From a virus, in IMG/VR virus record IMGVR_UViG_3300030117_003687, positions 1 to 37,224 of that record: a DNA stretch of 37,224 nt; one strand, given 5' to 3'. Both the position numbers and the translations under genes were made by a program. The notes under the pieces are model-generated. The model worked only from the letters and a program-made list of their open reading frames with translations, made no database searches and was not told where the DNA came from. Of the stretch, positions 20,114 through 26,935 are shown one piece after another. Numbering within the stretch: the stretch's first letter is position 1; the number at the start of each line of letters is the position of its first letter.

Positions 20114-20141
20114 AAATAGGGACAACGGTCCCTATTTTTTT
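20114..20141. terminator. bidirectional terminator between convergent genes
   Basis: AAATAGGGAC (20114-20123), loop AACG, GTCCCTATTT (20128-20137), then four more T: a 10-bp perfect stem. Because it is flanked by A and T runs it can act from both sides. The stop codon of the minus-strand 85-aa gene (20132-20134) lies within the right arm. Confidence 0.88.
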
Positions 20142-20389
20142 GGCTCATAAGGCGTACCGATCTTTCCCTTTCTTAATCTCTCGGGTTCTTTGCTATAGCC
20201 TCTGATCTGTGTAACGTTGTGACGTTTCATATCTTTTAATAATAAACCAGCGATCTCTTCGTCTAATCCTGTAACATCAGCCAGCTCTTTGCTTGCATTA
20301 CCTAGGTGCCAAAGCCCACGTCTATATTCAGCCATGATCTCTATCGCTGCCGGGGTATCTAGCTTCGGGTTGGTTTTAGATTTAGCCAT
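20132..20389 (-). CDS. hypothetical protein, 85 aa, downstream of SNF2 helicase
   Basis: Basic, helical protein: MAKSKTNPKLDTPAAIEIMA, YRRGLWHLGNASKELADVTG and LDEEIAGLLLKDMKRHNVTQ, ending RKGKIGTPYEPKK. The TGLDEEIAGLLL part could be a small helix-turn-helix. It overlaps the helicase 3' end by 31 bp with GAGG upstream, so it is translationally coupled to it. A helicase accessory or DNA-binding partner is plausible. No family is recognised. Confidence 0.65.
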   Translation of the reverse strand: MAKSKTNPKLDTPAAIEIMAEYRRGLWHLGNASKELADVTGLDEEIAGLLLKDMKRHNVTQIRGYSKEPERLRKGKIGTPYEPKK

Positions 20390-21828
20390 TCTCGTACCTC
20401 TTCTCCTAATACCTTGGCACTGATATCTATCTTAGCTTGCAATGCACTAACTATTTTTTCGTCTATCGTACCCTCACATATGAGATCAACATAAGTAACC
20501 GGGTTGTTCTGACCAATTCTATGAGCTCGGTCTTCACTTTGCATTCGGGTAGCTAGGTTAAAGTCATTAGCATAATATATCACAAGGTTAGCCTCAGTTA
20601 AAGTCAGGCCGTAACCCGCTGTTGATGGATTGCCAATTAGATATCGCAGCTTTGATTTAGGATCTTGAAAATCTCTTACAATTCTATTGCGTTCATCGTC
20701 AGATGTATCTCCGAAATAAGCTGCGGCACTACCTGTCCCATACTTTTTATTGAGCTCACTTGTAATATATACAATGTCGTGCCTAAACCGAGACCATATA
20801 ATAGCTTTGCTACTGCTCTCATCTAGAATATCGGTGACGGCCTCAAGTCTTTTGGTTGGTATGGATACAACGTCACCATCGTCTGTCTTAATGTGACCGG
20901 AAAGTATTTGTTGCAATCGAAGCATCTGTGTAATGACTGCCGGGGCTGTCACAAGATCACCATTGTCAAGTAGGATCATAGCTTCTCGTTTAATTCTTTG
21001 ATACCAATCATGTTGCTTGTCACTTAATGTAACATACCGTGAAGTAAAAGTTTTCTCAGGCAGATCTAAACAATCTTTCTTGAGAACACGGTATGAAAAC
21101 TTATCAAGTCTCCATTGCAAATCGTCCAAGTTTTGATACCCTCTGATCTGGGTAAAAGAATGTGCCCCCATTTTTACACTTTGCGTGACTGCATACCGTG
21201 CCTGGAATGCCCAATACGAGTCAAAACCCAAGAGCCCAGGTCTAAGAAACTCGGTCTGTGCATAAATATCTAAAGGTGAGTTTGTTACTGGAGATCCTGT
21301 TAGTATTCTAGTATAATCAAAACTTTCAGCTATCTTAATAAGGCTCTTGGTTCGTTTAGCCTTGTGGTTTTTAATCGAAGTTGATTCGTCAACAACAATC
21401 ATGCCGTGCGATCCATAATTCCTTGCCATCCATTCCCCGGCATTCTTTCCTTTGAGTGTGGAGAAGGCTTCGACATTCATAACAAAGATAGTAAGGCCGG
21501 AGAACGTATCCTTTACGGACCTCATTTCTTCTGTTTGTTTTTTGTTGGCACTAGATACCCAGCGAATCACCCTGTATGGTACGCTATCGGATAGATGTTG
21601 CGGTATTTCTTTCTCAACCCAATTTCTATATACCCCCTTTGGTGCTATAATTAGAGCAAAGTTTACCTCACCTTTGCAAAATAACATCCCAAGATTATCT
21701 ATTAAAACCTTTGACTTACCAGTACCCATTTCCATAAACAAGCCAAAACATTTATTGTCTCCGCATTTGTCCAATGCAGTCTGTTGATGTTTATATGGTA
21801 TAGTTTTAAATTTGTAGTTGACAGTCAT
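20359..21828 (-). CDS. SNF2-like superfamily 2 helicase/ATPase
   Basis: 489 aa. Motif I MGTGKSK (about 34-40), motif II VVDESTSIKN (DEST variant of DEAH, about 143-152), motif III LTGSPVTN, then the C-terminal RecA domain with KAIIWSRFRHDIVYI, GNPSTAGYGLTLTEANLVIY and motif VI QSEDRAHRIGQ. The order and the RAHRIGQ box define SNF2-type translocases, which are common in phage replication modules. It probably remodels protein-DNA complexes or forks at the expense of ATP. It is transcribed against the surrounding replication genes from its own consensus-like promoter. Confidence 0.93.
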   Translation of the reverse strand: MTVNYKFKTIPYKHQQTALDKCGDNKCFGLFMEMGTGKSKVLIDNLGMLFCKGEVNFALIIAPKGVYRNWVEKEIPQHLSDSVPYRVIRWVSSANKKQTEEMRSVKDTFSGLTIFVMNVEAFSTLKGKNAGEWMARNYGSHGMIVVDESTSIKNHKAKRTKSLIKIAESFDYTRILTGSPVTNSPLDIYAQTEFLRPGLLGFDSYWAFQARYAVTQSVKMGAHSFTQIRGYQNLDDLQWRLDKFSYRVLKKDCLDLPEKTFTSRYVTLSDKQHDWYQRIKREAMILLDNGDLVTAPAVITQMLRLQQILSGHIKTDDGDVVSIPTKRLEAVTDILDESSSKAIIWSRFRHDIVYITSELNKKYGTGSAAAYFGDTSDDERNRIVRDFQDPKSKLRYLIGNPSTAGYGLTLTEANLVIYYANDFNLATRMQSEDRAHRIGQNNPVTYVDLICEGTIDEKIVSALQAKIDISAKVLGEEVREWLNLKPTRS

Positions 21829-21847
21829 CCAGTTCTCCCTTTATAGT
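21818..21847 (+). promoter_or_regulatory. strong sigma70 promoter for the replication operon
   Basis: Perfect TTGACA (21818-21823), 18-bp spacer, TATAGT (21842-21847, 5/6 match). Predicted start of transcription is near 21854, with the first ATG at 21903. The -35 overlaps the first codons of the divergent helicase gene. Confidence 0.75.
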
Positions 21848-21848
21848 C

Positions 21849-21877
21849 TTTTTACGACACGCGAACTTGTGTGTCAA
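21849..21877 (-). promoter_or_regulatory. strong sigma70 promoter for SNF2 helicase
   Basis: Minus strand: perfect TTGACA (21872-21877), 17-bp spacer, TAAAAA (21849-21854). Predicted start is near 21842, giving a leader of only about 14 bases before the ATG at 21828. Its -10 is 1 bp from the -10 of the opposing promoter. Confidence 0.65.
21856..21875. promoter_or_regulatory. GACAC-N10-GTGTC operator candidate
   Basis: Inverted repeat GACAC (21856-21860) and GTGTC (21871-21875) with a 10-bp centre. It fills the spacer of the helicase promoter and lies just downstream of the replication promoter start. The two half-sites are 15 bp apart. A dimeric repressor here could control both directions. 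Confidence 0.5.
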
Positions 21878-21902
21878 TCACAAATCTGAAGAGGATATAC
21901 TT

Positions 21903-22532
21903 ATGAATGATATATTTGACGACATGTTTGATAAGGCAGACGCTTTAAAGAACGTGAGTGTAGAAGGAATGAAGTCTTTAGGCCAGCTGGTTAGCCAGGT
22001 GGATGAAATTGATGACGATATAGCTCAATTAAAAGATAAATTAAGCAAGAAAACAAATGAGAAACAACGTCTTGTGATGGAACTCATACCAGATCTTCTG
22101 GATGAAATGGGTATAACTAAAAATATTGAAGTCAAAGGTCTTAGTGTTGGACGAAGATTTGTTGTAGGTGCGTCGATACCTTCGATAAAAAAAGAAATGA
22201 ATGAGCAAGAAATACAAGAGTGCATTGCAAAACGTGAGCAATGTTTTTCTTGGCTTCGTGAAAAGGGTTATGAACATAAAATAAAAAACGATGTTACTGT
22301 TTCTTTTAAAGTAGGTGAAGATAACCTTGCAGGTGATCTCGTTGGTCTTTTACAAGAGAAAGGTTTTAACCCAACAAGAAAGGTTCATGTGGAATCTCAG
22401 ACTCTTAAAGCAACTTTAAGAGAATACCATCAAGGAACCAAAAACCGAGAACCACAAACAATGAGCACTAAAGAGCTTGATCTTTTTAATGCTTTTATAG
22501 CCAACTCAGCAACAATAAAAAGGACGGTGTAA
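21903..22532 (+). CDS. conserved phage replication-module protein with coiled coil
   Basis: 209 aa. The ATG at 21903 is chosen because AAGAGGATATACTT precedes it; an upstream frame extension lacks a ribosome site. Residues about 20-65 form a coiled coil (VDEIDDDIAQLKDKLSKKTNEKQ), then LIPDLLDEMGITKNIEVKGL, CFSWLREKGYEHKIKNDVTV and VHVESQTLKATLREYHQGT. The layout LxDLxxELGxxxxxxxxG, WLRExG, VHxxTLKAxxRE is a family I have seen upstream of SSB-like and primase genes in phages, without known function. First gene of the operon. Confidence 0.72.
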   Translation: MNDIFDDMFDKADALKNVSVEGMKSLGQLVSQVDEIDDDIAQLKDKLSKKTNEKQRLVMELIPDLLDEMGITKNIEVKGLSVGRRFVVGASIPSIKKEMNEQEIQECIAKREQCFSWLREKGYEHKIKNDVTVSFKVGEDNLAGDLVGLLQEKGFNPTRKVHVESQTLKATLREYHQGTKNREPQTMSTKELDLFNAFIANSATIKRTV

Positions 22533-22533
22533 C

Positions 22534-23358
22534 ATGAGCACTAAAGATTTAGATAAGCCTAAAGGTACAGATATTTCTACCGACATAATGGATGATATAT
22601 TTGAAAACGCAGGAGAAGGAGCGGCATTTGCTGCGGAGGACATGATAATTCCACGCATAAATTTGCTGCAAAAAACTAGCGATCAATGTGAAGAGGAGAA
22701 ACCTCAGTACTTGAAAGAGGCTAGACCAGGTATGTTCTTTAATACTTTAACAGGAGCTCTTGTTTCTGGAGACGAGGGTTTGTCTGTGGTTCCTTGCTAT
22801 TCAGTTACAAGCTACACCGAATGGGTTCCTGAAAGTAAAGGTGGGGGTATAGTGGGAACTCTTGACCCAACTGATTTACGATTGCTTAAAACAACTAGAA
22901 ATGGAAGCACAGAAACATTTGACGACAATGGCAATGAGATGTGGAAAACGGATGAATGGTATTGTTTACAAGTTGAAAAGGATGGAACTTATAACCCTAT
23001 CATAGTTGGCATGAAAAAGTCTGCATTAAAAGTAAGCAAAAGGTGGAAAACACAAATAGCTATGCAAACGATAGAGCATCCAAAGACAGGTCGAAGAGTT
23101 AAACCTCCTTTGTATGGAACCATATGGAAATTAACTTCTGTGGGGGAAAGCAACAAAGAAGGTAAGTCTTGGAAGAATTGGTCTGTGGAAAAAGTAGGTT
23201 TAGTTTCCTCTCGAGAGCTATTACAAGATGCAAAGACTTTGCGGGCTTCTATTGTGGCTGGTGAAGCGAAAGCTGCCCCAGAGGACGAGAATAAGGCAGT
23301 AGGAGATCAGGGTTCCTCCCCCGATACTTCTAAGGACGGCGACAAAATACCGTTTTAA
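22534..23358 (+). CDS. SSB-like protein with acidic IPF tip
   Basis: 274 aa. PRINLLQKTSDQCEEEKPQYL, GMFFNTLTGALVSGDEGLSVVPCYSVTSYTEW and a later YGTIWKLTSVGESNKEGKSW form a beta-rich body seen in phage proteins beside primase and polymerase genes. The C-terminal 40 residues are disordered and acidic, ending DTSKDGDKIPF, close to the DDDIPF tip of bacterial SSB. Inferred role: coats single-stranded DNA and recruits partners through the tip. ssDNA binding is inference from context and tail, not from a clear OB-fold match. One base separates it from the upstream gene. Confidence 0.65.
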   Translation: MSTKDLDKPKGTDISTDIMDDIFENAGEGAAFAAEDMIIPRINLLQKTSDQCEEEKPQYLKEARPGMFFNTLTGALVSGDEGLSVVPCYSVTSYTEWVPESKGGGIVGTLDPTDLRLLKTTRNGSTETFDDNGNEMWKTDEWYCLQVEKDGTYNPIIVGMKKSALKVSKRWKTQIAMQTIEHPKTGRRVKPPLYGTIWKLTSVGESNKEGKSWKNWSVEKVGLVSSRELLQDAKTLRASIVAGEAKAAPEDENKAVGDQGSSPDTSKDGDKIPF

Positions 23359-23371
23359 ACCACGCTGTCTT

Positions 23372-23401
23372 GGGGAGAGGTTCATGATTCCTCCTCTCCC
23401 C
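23372..23401 (+). promoter_or_regulatory. RNA hairpin between SSB-like and primase genes
   Basis: GGGGAGAGG (23372-23380), 12-base loop, CCTCTCCCC (23393-23401): a 9-bp perfect stem without a following U tract, 20 bp upstream of the primase ATG. More likely an RNA stability or RNase III element, or a partial attenuator, than a full terminator. Confidence 0.65.
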
Positions 23402-23421
23402 GAATATATTAGGAGGAGAAT

Positions 23422-24951
23422 ATGTCTGAGGCAGAGCAGTTGCTTGCAGTATTTCAAGGATCAAAAGCCGCTCACGGTCAAACAATACTGGGACGTGTTG
23501 GTCGGAATGGTAAGACCGAGGCCAACAGTACCGTGGTTCGAGAGCCGTTGACCGTGGATAAAGTACAAGCCCACATAGATGGGAAACACGGCGTTGGTTC
23601 AATCCCTATAACGCAGGATAACATGTGTAAGTTTGGAGCATTGGACATTGATACCTATGACCTTGATCACAAAAGCTTAAATAAAAAGATACTTAAATTA
23701 AAACTTCCTTTGTTGTTATGTCGATCCAAGTCAGGTGGTGCCCATTTGTTTTTGTTTTTAAAGGATTGGGAACCTGCGTCTTTGGTTCGAGAATATTTAA
23801 CAGAGATGTCTATAACCCTGGGACATTCGGGCTGCGAGATTTTTCCAAAACAGGACAAGATACTTGCGGATCGTGGTGACGTTGGAAACTTTATTAACAT
23901 GCCATACTTTAAGGCTGACCTGACAACAAGGTATTGTTTGAATAAGGACGGTGAAGCCATGAGCCTTGTCGAGTTTTTTGAAGCTGTTAAGAAGAAGCGT
24001 ATTTCTGTGTCTGAGTTAAACTCGTTTCAGTTTGCCGGAAAGAGAGAACACTTTGTTGATGGTCCATATTGCCTGGAGGTTATATCAAGTCTTGGTCCGG
24101 TCAGTGAAATGAGAAACATTTTTATGTTTGCCGTTGGGGTATACTGCCGATACAAGTGGCCCGACGATTGGAAGAAGCACCATGAAGAATATAACAGGAT
24201 GCTTTGCTCTCCTTCTCTCGACGCAAAAGAAATCGTGCAGATACAGGAGTCTTTACAGAAGAAAGAATACTTTTATCAGTGTGAAGTGTGTCCACTGAAG
24301 GATCACTGCGATAAAGATATATGTAAGACCCGGCCCTTTGGCGTTGGGAGCTCGGCTCCTGATACCCCTGACCTTGGGGGATTGACGATCATGTTATCAG
24401 AACCTCGGTTATACTTCATGGATGTAAATGGCAAGCGGGTGCAGCTATCGACAGAGCAACTACAGAACCAGCTGCTGTGGCAGAGGGCTTGTATGGAACA
24501 GATCCAAACTATGCCGCCTACAGTAAAGCCACAGAAGTGGCAGATGTTGGTTAGTCTTCTGATGGATAAGTCTACACAGCTCGAGGTTCCAGAAGAGTTG
24601 ACCTTGACAGGACAGTTTAAAGAACTGTTGAAGACTTATTGCACGAGCCGGATTAAAGCTATGGCTCCTGAAGAAATGGAGATGGGCAAACCTTGGACAG
24701 ACGAGGGTCTCACAAGGTTTACGATTGCAGGACTTATGCAGTTCCTCAAGAACCGTGGGTTTACTTCTTATTCAAGAGCCCAGGTGCAAGAACAAATAAA
24801 ACATTTGAATAACGGACAAGAATGTTTTGGTAGATACAACGTCCGAAATGCAGACGGTAAAAGAATCCAACTACGAGTGTGGTGGGTTCCATCGTTTGAA
24901 GAGAATGAAGGTGAAACTGAAAAGGAGATACTAGATGACATACCCTTCTAG
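23422..24951 (+). CDS. AEP-superfamily (TOTE-type) DNA primase
   Basis: 509 aa. FGALDIDTYD (D75, D77) provides the first metal-binding DxD motif, CRSKSGGAHLFLFL (about 97-110) the S-x-H nucleotide-binding motif, and GDVGNFINMPYF the third block, as in archaeo-eukaryotic primases of the TOTE-conflict type. A Cys-rich knuckle, CEVCPLKDHCDKDIC, at about 290-304 probably binds zinc. The C-terminal 180 residues are helical (winged-helix-like). The very end, EKEILDDIPF, copies the bacterial SSB tip. It synthesises primers for replication. GGAGGAGAAT supports the start. The HTH gene overlaps its 3' end by 17 bp. Confidence 0.85.
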   Translation: MSEAEQLLAVFQGSKAAHGQTILGRVGRNGKTEANSTVVREPLTVDKVQAHIDGKHGVGSIPITQDNMCKFGALDIDTYDLDHKSLNKKILKLKLPLLLCRSKSGGAHLFLFLKDWEPASLVREYLTEMSITLGHSGCEIFPKQDKILADRGDVGNFINMPYFKADLTTRYCLNKDGEAMSLVEFFEAVKKKRISVSELNSFQFAGKREHFVDGPYCLEVISSLGPVSEMRNIFMFAVGVYCRYKWPDDWKKHHEEYNRMLCSPSLDAKEIVQIQESLQKKEYFYQCEVCPLKDHCDKDICKTRPFGVGSSAPDTPDLGGLTIMLSEPRLYFMDVNGKRVQLSTEQLQNQLLWQRACMEQIQTMPPTVKPQKWQMLVSLLMDKSTQLEVPEELTLTGQFKELLKTYCTSRIKAMAPEEMEMGKPWTDEGLTRFTIAGLMQFLKNRGFTSYSRAQVQEQIKHLNNGQECFGRYNVRNADGKRIQLRVWWVPSFEENEGETEKEILDDIPF

Positions 24952-25156
24952 ACATCTGATGAGAATATCAGAGGTGACAAACTGGCTTGGTGTATCCAGG
25001 TCTTGGGTCTACGAACACGTTAAAGACGGCACGTTTCCAGAGCCTATTATATTAGGCCAGGACGACGGTAAGCGTAGTGCGAGTAGGTGGGACAGGGAAA
25101 AGATACAGAAGTGGCTAGACGAGCGTCCTCGTGGAGTACAGACGGATGCAGAATAG
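24935..25156 (+). CDS. AlpA/excisionase-like HTH protein
   Basis: 73 aa. MRISEVTNWLGVSRSWVYEH (from residue 9) is a MerR/AlpA-type helix-turn-helix, followed by VKDGTFPEPIILG and a wing/second helix with SASRWDREKIQKWLDERP. This is the Phage_AlpA/excisionase signature. The start at 24935 has AAGGAGATACTAG upstream; the ATG at 24959 lacks a ribosome site. It may regulate transcription, or act as an architectural replication factor, since no integrase is seen. Confidence 0.82.
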   Translation: MTYPSRHLMRISEVTNWLGVSRSWVYEHVKDGTFPEPIILGQDDGKRSASRWDREKIQKWLDERPRGVQTDAE

Positions 25157-26669
25157 TACTCTTATCTTTGGTCCTCCGGGTTGCGGCAAGACGTATACTT
25201 TAATAGATCACGTTAGAAAAGCACTAGCGGAGGGGGTACCCCCGGCTAGGATAGGTTTTGTTTCTTTTACTCGTAAAGCTATAGGTGAAGCCGTTGACCG
25301 GGCTTGTGCAGAGTTTAAGTTAGAAAAGAAAGAGATGCCGTATTTTAAGACAATGCACTCCCTTGCATTTCATGGGCTTGGACTACAGGCAACAGACATG
25401 TTGGGTAAGGATGATTGGAAACAACTTGGTAAAAACTTGGGTATGATTTTTGATGGGGTTGATAACATATCTCCTGACGACGGTATTCTTATTCCTACCT
25501 TTGATGGCAACGGCAGTAAGTATGTACGGATGATAACCAAGGCAAGGTATAGGTGTGTTTCCTTAGAGCAAGAGTTTAAAGAGTCAGAGGACTACGATAT
25601 AAACTATAGTATGTTGGTCCGGGTAAACAATGAGATACAAAAGTATAAACAAGAAACAAGCAAGATGGATTTTGCAGATCTTATAGAGAAGTATGAAATA
25701 GTAACGCCTCCTTCTTTGGATCTATTAATTGTTGATGAGGCTCAAGATCTAACACCTATGCAGTGGAACATGATTGATCACATGTCTGAAACGGCAGAGC
25801 GTGTGGTTTTTGCAGGGGATGACGACCAGGCTATTCATAGATGGACCGGGGTTGATGTAAACTTATTTATGGAGTGTTCAGATAATGTAATTGTTTTAGA
25901 TCAATCGTATCGTATGCCCCGGAGTATACACTCCTTATCACAGTCTGTGGTTCGTCGTATTCTTAAACGCAAGCCAAAGATATTTAAACCAACAAAAGAA
26001 GAGGGTGCCGTTCACTTTCATATGAGCATTGATAATGTACCATTAAACCACGGTTCGTGGACCTTGATGGCAAGAACAAATAAAATGGCAAGGGACTTTG
26101 CGTCCATGCTTCGTGACGATGGATATCTCTACAGTTATAAAGGTCACCCTTCTTTAAGCACTGCGATTGCAGAAACAATGGAGACATGGGAGGAGCTACA
26201 AGACGGCAACCGGGTATCGATGGATCAGATAAGAAAGTTTTACAGGAACGTACCAAAGCAAGGGACTGCCGCTGTCGTGAAGCGAGGGGCAACAACACTG
26301 CTAGATGCAGCTGCTGACGACGATCTGTTGGGGTATGATCAGCTGGTTGCAGACTTTGGTTTGATTGCACCAATAGATAGAGAGCCTATGGACATTGTTA
26401 AGATGGGGTTCGATGACAAACTATATATAAGAGCACTTGAGAGAAGAGGAGAGGACATTACAAAACCACCACGAATAAAAGTTTCTACCTTTCATGCTAT
26501 GAAGGGTGGGGAAGATGACAACTGTGTCGTGTATCTTGGGTCTACATACGCTTGCGTTAATACAAAAAATCAAGACGACGAGCATCGAGCATTCTATGTA
26601 GGTATAACCAGAGCAAGGAAGACACTACACATCGTAGATACAGATAAAAAATACAGGTATGAAATATGA
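25146..26669 (+). CDS. UvrD/Rep-like superfamily 1 helicase
   Basis: 507 aa. The ATG at 25146 (GGAG 11 bp upstream) is preferred over a GTG at 25131. Motif I GPPGCGKT (9-16), motif Ia GFVSFTRKA, motif II LLIVDEAQD (about 194-202), motif III FAGDDDQAIHRWTG, motif IV DQSYRMPRSI, motif V STFHAMKGGEDD and motif VI YVGITRARKTLHIVD are all present. It is a 3'-5' DNA translocase by family, probably unwinding ahead of the phage polymerase or acting in recombination. Shorter than host UvrD (about 700 aa), lacking much of the inserted 1B/2B domains. Its end overlaps the next ATG. Confidence 0.94.
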   Translation: MQNSTLIFGPPGCGKTYTLIDHVRKALAEGVPPARIGFVSFTRKAIGEAVDRACAEFKLEKKEMPYFKTMHSLAFHGLGLQATDMLGKDDWKQLGKNLGMIFDGVDNISPDDGILIPTFDGNGSKYVRMITKARYRCVSLEQEFKESEDYDINYSMLVRVNNEIQKYKQETSKMDFADLIEKYEIVTPPSLDLLIVDEAQDLTPMQWNMIDHMSETAERVVFAGDDDQAIHRWTGVDVNLFMECSDNVIVLDQSYRMPRSIHSLSQSVVRRILKRKPKIFKPTKEEGAVHFHMSIDNVPLNHGSWTLMARTNKMARDFASMLRDDGYLYSYKGHPSLSTAIAETMETWEELQDGNRVSMDQIRKFYRNVPKQGTAAVVKRGATTLLDAAADDDLLGYDQLVADFGLIAPIDREPMDIVKMGFDDKLYIRALERRGEDITKPPRIKVSTFHAMKGGEDDNCVVYLGSTYACVNTKNQDDEHRAFYVGITRARKTLHIVDTDKKYRYEI

Positions 26670-26935
26670 AAAGAGATGAAATACTACAAGAGGCAGAGCG
26701 AATGATCAATGGTCCAAGGGCCAAGGATTATGGTGACGCGTATCTTAATCATGAACGCATTGCTAAAATGTGGAAGGTTTTACTAGGACATGATGTGACT
26801 GTTGAGCAAGTTTACATGTGTATGATTGCCGTAAAACTTTCCCGATTAATTGAAACGCCAACCCATGAGGACAGTGCCATAGATATTTGTGGATACGGTG
26901 CCTTATTAGGGGAGGCGTGTGATGGCAAGAAATAG
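26666..26935 (+). CDS. MazG-like/DUF6378 protein
   Basis: 89 aa. EAERMINGPRAKDYGDAYLN and HERIAKMWKVLLGHDVTVEQ, then YMCMIAVKLSRLIETPTHED and IDICGYGAL, match the small phage MazG-like/DUF6378 family (RxxDYGDxxxNFxRIAxxW...KxxRLxxxxxHxDxxxDxxGYAAL). Related MazG proteins hydrolyse NTPs or ppGpp. Here the acidic metal ligands are only partly evident, so enzymatic activity is not certain. ATGA overlap with the helicase and overlap with PolA place it in the replication operon. Confidence 0.8.
   Translation: MKRDEILQEAERMINGPRAKDYGDAYLNHERIAKMWKVLLGHDVTVEQVYMCMIAVKLSRLIETPTHEDSAIDICGYGALLGEACDGKK

Noticed and set aside
25131-25145. GTG start for the UvrD-like helicase
   Set aside because: No ribosome site precedes it. 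The ATG at 25146 starts directly before the first strand and motif I, with GGAG upstream.
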